A DNA stretch of 64,000 bases from Legionella fallonii LLAP-10 (GTDB lineage: Bacteria; Pseudomonadota; Gammaproteobacteria; Legionellales; Legionellaceae), in assembly GCF_000953135.1 (NCBI RefSeq), contig NZ_LN614827.1:1641001-1705000 (forward strand). The letters are read 5' to 3'. The stretch's first letter is position 1, and the number at the start of each line of letters is the position of its first letter. Below are positions 27,797 through 36,517 of this stretch, piece by piece. The notes below the pieces were generated by a model that saw only the letters and a list, made by a program, of their open reading frames with translations, made no database searches and had not been told where the DNA came from. Made by a program: the position numbers and the translations under genes.

Positions 27797-30700
27797 CTAA
27801 GCTACCGGAGGTACCTTTTTTGACGAAGCGGACAATTCATCTTCAAGTAACTTATCTTCAGATAAACCATCTTCTACCTGAGTAAAGAATCCAATTGATT
27901 TTCCTTTATGCAAATCCGATAAAGAATAATCCACTTTATCTACAAATTGCTCACCCTTACTTTGAGTAAAGAGTCTAAATGGATTTCCTTTAACAGCTGC
28001 ATACGTCAACAGTACCAAGAGGCCAGGTAAAATACCTGTACACACTACAAGAGCTACCATGCTGGCATTGAAATACTTTATCCATTCAGCGTCACGATGC
28101 TGTTTTAACTCAACGTCTGCTTTTTTCAATGATTTTGTAAAGTAAGTAATGCGCTCACTAGGTAGAGGATGTGCATCCTTATCGGTTAAGTCTATTAAAA
28201 GATTTTGTACTACCGAATATTTAGCTATTACTTTAGCATACTTTTCTTGATCTGCAGGTAACCCTGTGAAAGAAGCAGGGGTTTTATAGTTTGTTGGAGT
28301 AAATGAAGGATTGACCTTCAACGCCTCACGCTCTAGATAGGCTGCATACTCTTTTGTCAAAGGAAGTAATTGCTCTGCAATAATGTTAAAACAAGTTCTT
28401 TCCTTTTCAGTCTGTAGATCGGCTATCAACTTAGCTTGCTTTTGCTGTTCAGCTTGTAACATCTTGAGCTGTGATCCAGCATCAGCAGTGGTAGTAGCTG
28501 TTTGCTCCTGTAACAGGCTGATATGTGATTTTAAAGAAGCTAATTGCTGTTGCAATCCCTTAATTTCGCGCTCAAATTGTGCTTTGTCCTGCTCGTGCGC
28601 ATTACCTGACAACTCAAGCTTTTTGTTTAATTGAACCTCCAGTCCATTTTTATCATTAGTTAGCCGTGCTATTGTTTCTTTTAGAACACGTTCAGCTACT
28701 TTTTGTTGACGCGCTAACTCTTCACTGTGTTCTTGAGCTGCAGTATCCGCTTTTTGTTGTAATTCACGAATAGTATCCTTGCTCGTTACGTCTAATTGCT
28801 GCAATTGAGTTCGTAACTCTTTAATCGCCTCACCAGCTTTTTTCTGATCTTGCTGGTGCGCACCTTGAGCCAATAGTAATTGCTTTTCCAACCGGTCTTG
28901 TAGCTGGGCTTTCTCAGTGGTCAACTGCTTGGTCGCTTCATTAAGAATACTTTCTGCCACTTGTTGTTGGTGTGCTAATTCTTCGCTGTACTTTTTAGCT
29001 GCAGTTTCCGCTTTTTGTCGTAACTCGTTAATCGCTTCCTTACTCGTCACGTCTAATTGCTGTAACTGAGTTTGCAATTCTTTAATCGCCTCATCCGCTT
29101 TTTCTTGATCTTGCTGATGTTCACCTTCGGCTAAACGTAGTTGTTTTTGCAACTCCTCTTTCTCAAAAGTAAAGCGTTGGGTAGCCTCATTAAGAGTACT
29201 TTCTGCCACTTGTTGTTGGTGTGCTAATTCTTCGCTGTACTTTTTGGCCGCAGTCTCCGCTTTTTGTCGTAACTCGTTAATCGTTTCCTTACTTGTTACG
29301 TCTAATTGCTGCAACTGAGTTTGCAATTCTTTAATCGCCTCAACAGCTTTTTCTTGATCTTGCTGATGTTCACCTTCGGCTAAACGTAGTTGCTTTTGCA
29401 ACTCCTCTTTCTCAAAAGTAAAGCGTTGGGTAGCCTCATTAAGAGTACTTTCTGCCGCTTGTTGTTGGTGTGCTAATTCTTCGCTGTACTTTTTAGCCGC
29501 AGTTTCCGCTTTTTGTCGTAACTCGTTAATCGCTTCCTTACTCGTTACGTCTAATTGCTGCAACTGAGTTTGCAACTCTTTAATCGCCTCATCCGCTTTT
29601 TCTTGATCTTGCTGGTGTTCACCTTCGGCTAAACGTAGTTGCTTTTGCAACTCCTCTTTCTCAAAAGTAAAGCGTTGGGTAGCCTCATTAAGAGTACTTT
29701 CTGCCACTTGTTGTTGGTGTGCTAATTCTTCGCTGTACTTTTTAGCCGCAGTTTCCGCTTTTTGTCGTAACTCGTTAATCGCTTCCTTACTCGTTATGTC
29801 TAATTGCTGCAACTGAGTTTGCAACTCTTTAATCGCCTCATCCGCTTTTTCTTGATCTTGCTGGTGTTCACCTTCGGCTAAACGTAGTTGTTTTTGCAAC
29901 TCCTCTTTCTCAAAAGTAAAGCGTTGGGTAGCCTCATTAAGGGTACGTTCCGCCGCGTGTTGTTGACGTACTAATTCTTCGCTGTGCTCTCTAGCCGCAG
30001 TCTCCGCTTTTTGTCGCAACTCGTTAATCGTTTCCTTACTCGTTACGTCTAATTGCTGCAACTGAGTTTGCAACTCTTTAATCGCTTCACCAGCTTGTTC
30101 TTTATCTTGCTGATGGTCATCGTGGGCTAAACGTAGTTGCTCTTGCAGTTCCTCTTTCTCAGAAGTCAAGCGTTGGGTAGTCTCATTAAGGGTACGTTCC
30201 GCCGCTTGTTGTTGGTGTGCTAATTCTTCACGATACTCTCTAGCCGCAGTCTCCGCATTTTTTCTCAACTCGTTAATCGCTTCCTTACTCGTTACGTCTA
30301 ATTGCTGCAACTGAGTTTGCAATTTTTTAATCGCTTCACCAGCTTGTTCTTTATCTTGCTGATGGTCATCGTGGGCTAAACGTAGTTGCTCTTGCAGTTC
30401 CTCTTTCTCAGAAGTCAAGCGTTGGGTAGTCTCATTAAGGGTACGTTCCGCCGCTTGTTGTTGGTGTGCTAATTCTTCACGATACTCTCTAGCCGCAGTC
30501 TCCGCATTTTTTCTCAACTCGTTAATCGCTTCCTTACTCGTTACGTCTAATTGCTGCAATTCAGTTTGTAATTCGTTAACTTTACTTTCAGCTGTTTCGA
30601 GCTGCACTTCTAACTGACGAAGTTTCTCTCCATTAGTACGATTTAACGATTCTATGTCACTATGTAATTGATCAATAGTTAGTGAAAGTTGTTCTTTTTC

Positions 30701-33157
30701 CTTTCCATGTGTCGTTTTTTCTTGTTCTAATTTTTCATCTAATACTTGATGTAACTTTTCTATCTCAGTTTGATGTTCTTTTACGAGCTGCTCTATCCCT
30801 ATTTTCACTAATTGTTTTTCTTCGCCTAATTTTAAAATTAGACGCTGTAAATCGATGATATCAGGATTATCTGCACCTAAAGCAATTGCTTGGGCCTTAA
30901 CTTTTTTGAAAAACTCGACATCCATGCTATCAGGTTTATCATGCAGATCTATTTTCTTTTTTAAGAGTATTTGAGCTGCTAATTTAATTACTGCCTCTTG
31001 ATGTATCGCTAGTTTTCTTGGAGTAAATTCTAGTTTTTCTTTTCCAACAATCTTTTGTACGTGTAGATGTCCGTTAATTAGGCTAACTAAATTATCATAA
31101 ACTCTGTTGAGTTCAGCAAAAAAGACATCTTTATTGGGTATTTCTGCATCTAAATAGCGATCTAAAGCTAAAGTTTTATCAGTGACCAGCTCTGAAAGCA
31201 CTCCTATGGCCTTAGGGGCTGATTCATTCTCATTAAGACTTAAAGCCAAAACTTCATCCTGCAATGCTTTTCCCACTGACTTCACAGTCACTGGATCAAC
31301 TGAGGATAACTTACCATATATAGTTTGTAAAAGGCCTGTTACCTCATTTTCCTCACTTAATTTTGCCTCCATAGCTTTTAAAAAGCTGTCAAATACGCTA
31401 GCAAACTCTTCATTTGGCGCTAGAAAATACTCAGACTCCTTCTCAAGTTTAACCGTTTGATCTAATAAAGCACTGTAATGAGAGTTAGCAGTTTTCTGTA
31501 TCCCTAAACGTAGCATTTCTTCACATTCAGTGATTATCCCATTAATAGAATCCTCAGCAGTAACTGTTTTAAAGCTTTCTAATATTCCAAATATTGTATC
31601 AATTTCTCTTAATAGATTAGTTTTAGTTTCTTCGGATAAATGATTACGGAGATATTTTTGGCTAATACTATCAACAAAGACTAATAATGCTTGAAATGTA
31701 ACTTTCCTTTGAGGCGTCTCTTCAAGTAGCGCTTTTATTTTTGCGTTATCATCTTTAAATCCTTGGAATAACTTAGTCAAGACCACACTAAATTTGCTAG
31801 TTAAGGTATCTAGCTCATCCTTGTCATCATCCAGGGAAAACTCCATTTGATCATGAAGGTATAATGAAGCATGTTCCGCATTGACAAACTGACCATCCAA
31901 ACTCGTGACAACAGTATCTAACCCCATAGAGTTATGCGCCCCATAGTGCACTAATCGTGTCCCGGCTTTAGCGGATTCTGTTCCCAAATAAGCATAGCCT
32001 CCTTTGGCGAGCAGTTTATAAGCAGCATCATTTTCATGAACACGTTGATATAAATCTAATAGCAGCTTAGAACGTTCCGCCTGTGATTTATTTAAAAAGC
32101 GATTAGTAAGTGCGTCTAGCTTAGGATGTTCCAAATTGATTTCTTCTGTTGGACTATCGAATAATCCAGTATGCTTATTGATAAAATTAAGCAATTTTCC
32201 TACAGCTAATTGTTGTACTGTGGATGTATCATTAGCCCCTTTTTCAACAACAACAGGATACATTTGTTGAGTGTAAATATTTCCGCTCGCCGTACCATGA
32301 TGCCCAGGAGTAACAATAGGCGTCAAACCACTAGGAATAATAGGCTTAAAGCAACGTGATCGTTCATCACGAAAAATCAGTAATTCAGCAGCATTACTAG
32401 GCGGCTTTTGGAAAAACCTATCATCTCGCCAAGCAATCCCAGGAATGAACATATAGCGCCCTCCTGGAACAGGATCCATAAGAAAAGCATTTACTTTTGC
32501 ATTAGAAAGCCGTGCCGATAGACTAGCTCTTACATTGTCAGCTTCTTTAACATCTTTAAAGAATTTTGCAACAGCATTTCTAGTATAATAACATGGGGAT
32601 TCCAAAAGAATGGTGTATAACGATTTTTTAGGATTTTGCTTCAGCTCTGTTTTTACTCTATCTAACTCGTGAAGCATTAAAATGGTTTCTACCGCGCCTC
32701 TACTATGTGCAGGTATTACAATATTTTCCTTGCCTTCTGCAATTGCTTTTAATACAAGAAAAAGACCTAGAGCAATACGCTCCCCTACTTCGGTACCTCG
32801 TGTTGTGGGACCATTAACTACATCAACTGAAGGCGTGCTAAATGATAAAGGTTGGCCAGTCAGGTCAGGCTCCAGCTCACCCATTTTTGTTGCTACAACT
32901 CTAGCTGTATAAGACAGAGTTTCGCCATTTTCATAGCTCTTACGATCAGCTTCTTTTTCCAAATTTGTTGTTGGCAGATGAGTATAAACCGTATCTGTAC
33001 CTAACATGAATAAAAAATAATTTGGATTGAGAACAGGTCTATCGGAAACATCACGCTCAGCGTCAACTAAAATGATGTTATCATTCTCAATACGACTATC
33101 TTGTATTTGTCTACCAAGCAACTGTGAAAAAACGGTAAGATCAATATTCTTAGGCAT
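27797..33157 (-). CDS. Giant repeat coiled-coil protein with N-terminal hydrolase-like domain (effector candidate)
   Basis: A 1786-residue protein with GGAGG before its ATG. Residues about 1-330 look like an alpha/beta-hydrolase: GTDTVYTHLP and IPAHSRGAVETILML, where A-H-S-R-G is a lipase-type nucleophile elbow. Residues about 330-850 are helical. Residues about 860-1490 are eight tandem copies of an 83-residue coiled-coil repeat. A hydrophobic hairpin (MVALVVCTGILPGLLVLLTYAAV, read in parts) lies near 1690-1715, and the tail is Glu/Ser/Lys-rich (LLEDELSASSKK). The combination of enzyme head, long rod and C-terminal membrane anchor is typical of Dot/Icm substrates that act on vacuole membranes. 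I cannot name an orthologue. It stands alone, with more than 1 kb of decayed DNA upstream. Confidence 0.75.
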   Translation of the reverse strand: MPKNIDLTVFSQLLGRQIQDSRIENDNIILVDAERDVSDRPVLNPNYFLFMLGTDTVYTHLPTTNLEKEADRKSYENGETLSYTARVVATKMGELEPDLTGQPLSFSTPSVDVVNGPTTRGTEVGERIALGLFLVLKAIAEGKENIVIPAHSRGAVETILMLHELDRVKTELKQNPKKSLYTILLESPCYYTRNAVAKFFKDVKEADNVRASLSARLSNAKVNAFLMDPVPGGRYMFIPGIAWRDDRFFQKPPSNAAELLIFRDERSRCFKPIIPSGLTPIVTPGHHGTASGNIYTQQMYPVVVEKGANDTSTVQQLAVGKLLNFINKHTGLFDSPTEEINLEHPKLDALTNRFLNKSQAERSKLLLDLYQRVHENDAAYKLLAKGGYAYLGTESAKAGTRLVHYGAHNSMGLDTVVTSLDGQFVNAEHASLYLHDQMEFSLDDDKDELDTLTSKFSVVLTKLFQGFKDDNAKIKALLEETPQRKVTFQALLVFVDSISQKYLRNHLSEETKTNLLREIDTIFGILESFKTVTAEDSINGIITECEEMLRLGIQKTANSHYSALLDQTVKLEKESEYFLAPNEEFASVFDSFLKAMEAKLSEENEVTGLLQTIYGKLSSVDPVTVKSVGKALQDEVLALSLNENESAPKAIGVLSELVTDKTLALDRYLDAEIPNKDVFFAELNRVYDNLVSLINGHLHVQKIVGKEKLEFTPRKLAIHQEAVIKLAAQILLKKKIDLHDKPDSMDVEFFKKVKAQAIALGADNPDIIDLQRLILKLGEEKQLVKIGIEQLVKEHQTEIEKLHQVLDEKLEQEKTTHGKEKEQLSLTIDQLHSDIESLNRTNGEKLRQLEVQLETAESKVNELQTELQQLDVTSKEAINELRKNAETAAREYREELAHQQQAAERTLNETTQRLTSEKEELQEQLRLAHDDHQQDKEQAGEAIKKLQTQLQQLDVTSKEAINELRKNAETAAREYREELAHQQQAAERTLNETTQRLTSEKEELQEQLRLAHDDHQQDKEQAGEAIKELQTQLQQLDVTSKETINELRQKAETAAREHSEELVRQQHAAERTLNEATQRFTFEKEELQKQLRLAEGEHQQDQEKADEAIKELQTQLQQLDITSKEAINELRQKAETAAKKYSEELAHQQQVAESTLNEATQRFTFEKEELQKQLRLAEGEHQQDQEKADEAIKELQTQLQQLDVTSKEAINELRQKAETAAKKYSEELAHQQQAAESTLNEATQRFTFEKEELQKQLRLAEGEHQQDQEKAVEAIKELQTQLQQLDVTSKETINELRQKAETAAKKYSEELAHQQQVAESTLNEATQRFTFEKEELQKQLRLAEGEHQQDQEKADEAIKELQTQLQQLDVTSKEAINELRQKAETAAKKYSEELAHQQQVAESILNEATKQLTTEKAQLQDRLEKQLLLAQGAHQQDQKKAGEAIKELRTQLQQLDVTSKDTIRELQQKADTAAQEHSEELARQQKVAERVLKETIARLTNDKNGLEVQLNKKLELSGNAHEQDKAQFEREIKGLQQQLASLKSHISLLQEQTATTTADAGSQLKMLQAEQQKQAKLIADLQTEKERTCFNIIAEQLLPLTKEYAAYLEREALKVNPSFTPTNYKTPASFTGLPADQEKYAKVIAKYSVVQNLLIDLTDKDAHPLPSERITYFTKSLKKADVELKQHRDAEWIKYFNASMVALVVCTGILPGLLVLLTYAAVKGNPFRLFTQSKGEQFVDKVDYSLSDLHKGKSIGFFTQVEDGLSEDKLLEDELSASSKKVPPVA
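28690..30575 (-). repeat. Eight tandem 249-bp repeats inside the giant coiled-coil gene
   Basis: The segment encoding LQQLDVTSKEAINELR recurs every 249 bp (83 codons), eight times. Copies 1 and 2 (nearest the N-terminus) are almost identical to each other, as are copies 4 to 7, while the last copy is divergent and carries a small insertion. This is the pattern of recent unequal crossing-over or slippage. Copy number is likely to vary between strains and could be mis-assembled. Confidence 0.85.
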
Positions 33158-34338
33158 AAAACGCCTCCACTATCTTGAAGCCAATTCAACAGATTTTCCT
33201 ATACTATAATCGCGAACTCCCTTTGTTGATCCTCGAAATGGCATTAAGTACAAATTAAGATCAATTGTATGCAGTCACTATCTGCAAGTCAATCGAAAAA
33301 CCTGGTTTTTTTATTCTTCAAAAGGGCTTAATTAATAAGCTTAAGTTCTCTGCTATCCGTTATGTTGTGGATAACATATTGCCGTCATAGTTCGACTAGC
33401 AACCTAACATATCGATTCTACTTGATTAAAATTAAGGAATTATTAACAATTGACCATTTTACAGAACGATTTCATCAAAACTCCAAAGATCACCACTTGT
33501 TCAATCATTAAACCTACAATAACCACACTTTATATGTATGAGTGTATAATAAATAGCTACTTAATTAGAACATTATATTATGAGTCTAAATTATCCCTAT
33601 CATCGGCATCTCGGTGCCGTTTTACCTGTTGATGTAGGAGCAACTCCACAAATGATTGTTTATTTTTGCCAAAACTAAAGGGACAAGAAAAAATAGAGGA
33701 ATCATTAGCCCTCTTCCCAAGCCCATAAAACGGAGGTCAGTCAACAAATTGCCCAACAAAAGCTCACCACAATAACTCCTATCTATAAAATCACCGATAT
33801 AAGCCTAATCTCGCGATATATTATCTAGGTACATCTCCCCATAATTACTCGAAAAAAACCGATCCGAAAACTGACTTATCTTATATAGTAATGCTTAGCC
33901 ATATTCAGCATTCCTAAAGTCGGACAATTTGTTGTTCGACCAACACGACTAAAGCTCTATTCAGTGAGTAATCAGGGTGTATTCACAGAGTTATCCACAG
34001 AAAATGGGGATAAGTTATCTAACATTAAAAAAAAGTTAAACACCATACAGAGCAAGGCGTTATTGAAAAACAAGAGAACATATAAAACTAGGTTTTGTAT
34101 TGAAAATAAGAAGATACCCACAAGGGGAAAATAATGCATAGAACCACGCAGCTTGTAATGATAACAAAAAAACAATAAAAAAACAGTCTTGACGAAATAA
34201 TTTTTCTATTTGGTCTCTTTCCAAACTATCAACAGGTAGGACCATGTAAGAAGACACCGAAGGCATGATCAGAGAATGTACCATGAGGGTTCGGGGTATC
34301 AGAACTCCTCATTACACAGTAGAAAGAATTGAAGAAAT
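33158..34338. other. 1.2-kb intergenic region with two DnaA-box 9-mers and decayed coding traces
   Basis: No convincing gene. TGTGGATAA (33366-33374) and TTATCCACA (33991-33999) are perfect DnaA-box consensus sequences in opposite orientation, and a partial box (GGGGATAAG) follows the second. Between them, 33580-33831 reads as broken frames (LPVDVGATPQMIVYF, then LPKLKGQEKIEESLALFPSP after a shift, then KTEVSQQIAQQKL), which looks like a dead gene of unknown kind. Short frames at 33972-34284 on the minus strand have no ribosome sites. Confidence 0.45.
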
Positions 34339-34797
34339 TTAAATAACTAATTGTTTTCTTAATAAAATTGCATCCTCAATGCCGTGACTGTCTTTATAGT
34401 ATTCTTTCTTGAGTTCGAGTTGTTCAAAACCCATTGTTTGATAAAGATGCAAAGCCGTACTATTACTGGGTCTTACTTCGAGAACTACAGAGCCTACCTC
34501 TGAAAGTGAATCGAGAAAAGTTTGCAATAATTTACGTCCCCATCCTTTTGATTGTAACTGCTTGGCAATACAAAAGTTTAATACATGGCAAGTATTATTG
34601 GATACTCTAGCAATAATATACCCACCCAGCACCGCACCACTGTTCTCATCCGTTATTTCAAGAACTCGACAATCATACCCAACTAAAACACAATCCCTTA
34701 ATATGTTTCTACTCCAGGGAGCCACATGAACACTAGTTTCAATGGCATAGACATTATCTATATCCGTTTCTTTCATACGACGAATGCTGGCTATCAT
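34339..34797 (-). CDS. rimI: Ribosomal protein S18-alanine N-acetyltransferase
   Basis: A 152-residue GNAT acetyltransferase. The acetyl-CoA loop is QLQSKGWGRKLLQ (Q/RxxGxG/A variant), followed by LEVRPSNSTALHLYQTMGFE and a final YY (KKEYYKD), both hallmarks of RimI, which acetylates the N-terminal Ala of ribosomal protein S18. It follows lpdA on the minus strand with a 58-bp gap that holds a palindrome, so it may be transcribed with the pyruvate dehydrogenase genes or from its own promoter. Confidence 0.85.
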   Translation of the reverse strand: MIASIRRMKETDIDNVYAIETSVHVAPWSRNILRDCVLVGYDCRVLEITDENSGAVLGGYIIARVSNNTCHVLNFCIAKQLQSKGWGRKLLQTFLDSLSEVGSVVLEVRPSNSTALHLYQTMGFEQLELKKEYYKDSHGIEDAILLRKQLVI

Positions 34798-34826
34798 TCA
34801 CAGCTCCTATAGAGTCTATAAGAAAT

Positions 34827-34846
34827 GCTGGGCTCCACAGCCCAGC
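34827..34846. repeat. Palindromic repeat GCTGGGCT-CCAC-AGCCCAGC (family B)
   Basis: A perfect 8-bp stem with a 4-nt loop between lpdA and rimI. It shares the TGGGCT...AGCCCA arms and a neighbouring TAGG with the hairpin at 17943. A weak terminator role between lpdA and rimI is possible. Confidence 0.55.
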
Positions 34847-34855
34847 CTACAATAG

Positions 34856-36283
34856 TTACTCTTTCTTTTTCTTTTTAGGCAGATAAAGGTCTGTAATAGT
34901 CCCTTCAAATGCTTCAGCTGCTTGAGCTATAGTTTCAGATAAGGTTGGATGAGGATGAATGGTCAGAGCAATATCCTCTACATCACAACACATTTCAATA
35001 GCAAGAGCGGTCTCAGCAATCAGATCACCCGCATTAACCCCAACAATACCTGCTCCGAGTATACGGTTAGTATCAGGACAGAATAATAATTTAGTCATTC
35101 CCTCTTCTCGTCCCATACTTAAAGCACGGCCACTTGCAGCCCAAGGGAATGTAGCCTTCTCATAAGAAACCCCTTTCTCTTTAGCCTCTTTTTCAGTTAA
35201 ACCAACCCAAGCCAACTCAGGATCGGTATAAGCGACACTCGCTATGCACTTAGGTTCAAAATAATGTTTTTTACCAGCAATGACTTCTGCTGCCACTTTG
35301 CCTTCAGGTATTGCTTTATGAGCAAGCATAGGTTGTCCAATGACATCACCTATAGCAAAAATATGAGGTACGTTAGTTCTTAATTGTTTGTCAACAGGAA
35401 TAAAACCTCGCTCATCAACTTTTACACCAGCTTTTTCAGCATTGATAACACCGCCATTAGGTCTTCTTCCGACAGAAACCAAAACTTGTTGGAAGCATAA
35501 TGGCTTATCTGTAGCATGCTGCCCTTCCATAGACACATAAACTCCATCTTTTTTGGCTTCAACCGCAGTCACTTTGGTTTTCAAAAGGAATTTTACTCCT
35601 TTCTTAGCCATACGTTTTTGCAGAATATTAACTAGATCTGTGTCGGCACCGGGAATAAGTTGGTCCATAAACTCAACTACAGTAACATCTACACCTAAGG
35701 CAGAGTAAACCGTTGCCATTTCTAAACCAATAATACCGCCGCCAAGAACCAATAAATCACCTTTAATATCAGCAAGCTCTAAAGCTCCTGTTGAACTGAA
35801 TATACGTTTGTCCTCAGGAATAAATGGCAAATTAATTGACTCAGAACCAACCGCAATAATTGCGTTATCAAACTCAACCTCTACAGGACCTTCTTTAGTA
35901 TCTACAGTTATTTGGTGAGTACCGGAAAATTTTCCAGTTCCAGTAATAATTTCTACTTTGCGTTGCTTAGATAAAGCCTTTAGCCCACCTGTTAGTTTAG
36001 AAACTACAGAATTTTTCCAAGTTACTAGTTTTTTATTATCCAATTTAGGCTTACCAAAACTGACGCCTTGCTCAGACATCTCTTCAGCTTCTTCAACTAC
36101 CTTGGCTATATGTAACAGTGCTTTAGATGGAATACATCCCACATTTAAACAAACGCCACCCAAATTATCGAAACGCTCAACCAAAACTACCTTTTTGTCT
36201 AAATCTGCAGCTCTGAATGCAGCAGTATAACCACCAGGCCCACTACCTAATACCACCACTTCAGTTTTAATTTTCTTAGCCAT
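34856..36283 (-). CDS. lpdA: Dihydrolipoamide dehydrogenase (E3)
   Basis: A 475-residue FAD enzyme that reoxidises the lipoyl groups of E2 and passes electrons to NAD+. Visible features: FAD dinucleotide fold GSGPGGYTAAFRAA, redox-active pair C45/C50 in GGVCLNVGC, NAD fold LGGGIIGLEMATVYS, the second FAD motif FAIGDV, and the catalytic HPHPTLSE near the C-terminus. ATG 36283 is chosen because GAGG lies 6 bp upstream. It is the third gene of aceE-aceF-lpdA, separated from aceF by 234 bp that contain REP-like hairpins. The Lys-rich tail KKKKKE is a small oddity. Confidence 0.97.
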   Translation of the reverse strand: MAKKIKTEVVVLGSGPGGYTAAFRAADLDKKVVLVERFDNLGGVCLNVGCIPSKALLHIAKVVEEAEEMSEQGVSFGKPKLDNKKLVTWKNSVVSKLTGGLKALSKQRKVEIITGTGKFSGTHQITVDTKEGPVEVEFDNAIIAVGSESINLPFIPEDKRIFSSTGALELADIKGDLLVLGGGIIGLEMATVYSALGVDVTVVEFMDQLIPGADTDLVNILQKRMAKKGVKFLLKTKVTAVEAKKDGVYVSMEGQHATDKPLCFQQVLVSVGRRPNGGVINAEKAGVKVDERGFIPVDKQLRTNVPHIFAIGDVIGQPMLAHKAIPEGKVAAEVIAGKKHYFEPKCIASVAYTDPELAWVGLTEKEAKEKGVSYEKATFPWAASGRALSMGREEGMTKLLFCPDTNRILGAGIVGVNAGDLIAETALAIEMCCDVEDIALTIHPHPTLSETIAQAAEAFEGTITDLYLPKKKKKE

Positions 36284-36368
36284 TTCAAGCCTCATTTAAA
36301 TATTATTTTACAAAATCATTAAAATACCAGCAGGTCAAAACTACGCTCAGTATTCAGGAACAAATTTA

Positions 36369-36396
36369 GCCCGTATCAGTGCCGCGGAATACGAGG
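36369..36396. repeat. Degenerate REP-like repeat (family C, copy 2)
   Basis: GCCCGTATCAGTGCCGCGGAATACGAGG is a mutated copy of the reverse complement of the hairpin at 36468-36493, so the pair lies in inverted orientation within the aceF-lpdA gap, as in BIME-type arrays. Confidence 0.5.
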
Positions 36397-36460
36397 TTCC
36401 ACATAATAGTGAGTAACAAGTCCAGATTACTTCTTTAAATTCACAACTAATAAGAAGAAG

Positions 36461-36493
36461 AAAAAATCCCGTATTACGCGGCGCTAATACGGG
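36461..36493 (-). terminator. REP-like palindrome with T-run between aceF and lpdA (family C)
   Basis: Stem CCCGTATTA / TAATACGGG (perfect 9 bp) with an inner GCGC/CGCG. On the minus strand it is followed by ATTTTTTC, so it has the form of an intrinsic terminator 25 bp after the aceF stop. It may lower lpdA expression relative to aceEF or mark a separate lpdA promoter. Confidence 0.6.
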
Positions 36494-36517
36494 CTGCACG
36501 GCAACGTTACTTAAATC

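Noticed and set aside
28690-30575. Regular repeats considered as a CRISPR array
   Set aside because: Unit length is 249 bp, in frame and coding, with no spacers; it is a protein repeat.
33972-34284. Two overlapping minus-strand frames with hydrophobic segments after rimI
   Set aside because: No ribosome site, overlapping one another, and composition typical of AT-rich noncoding DNA.
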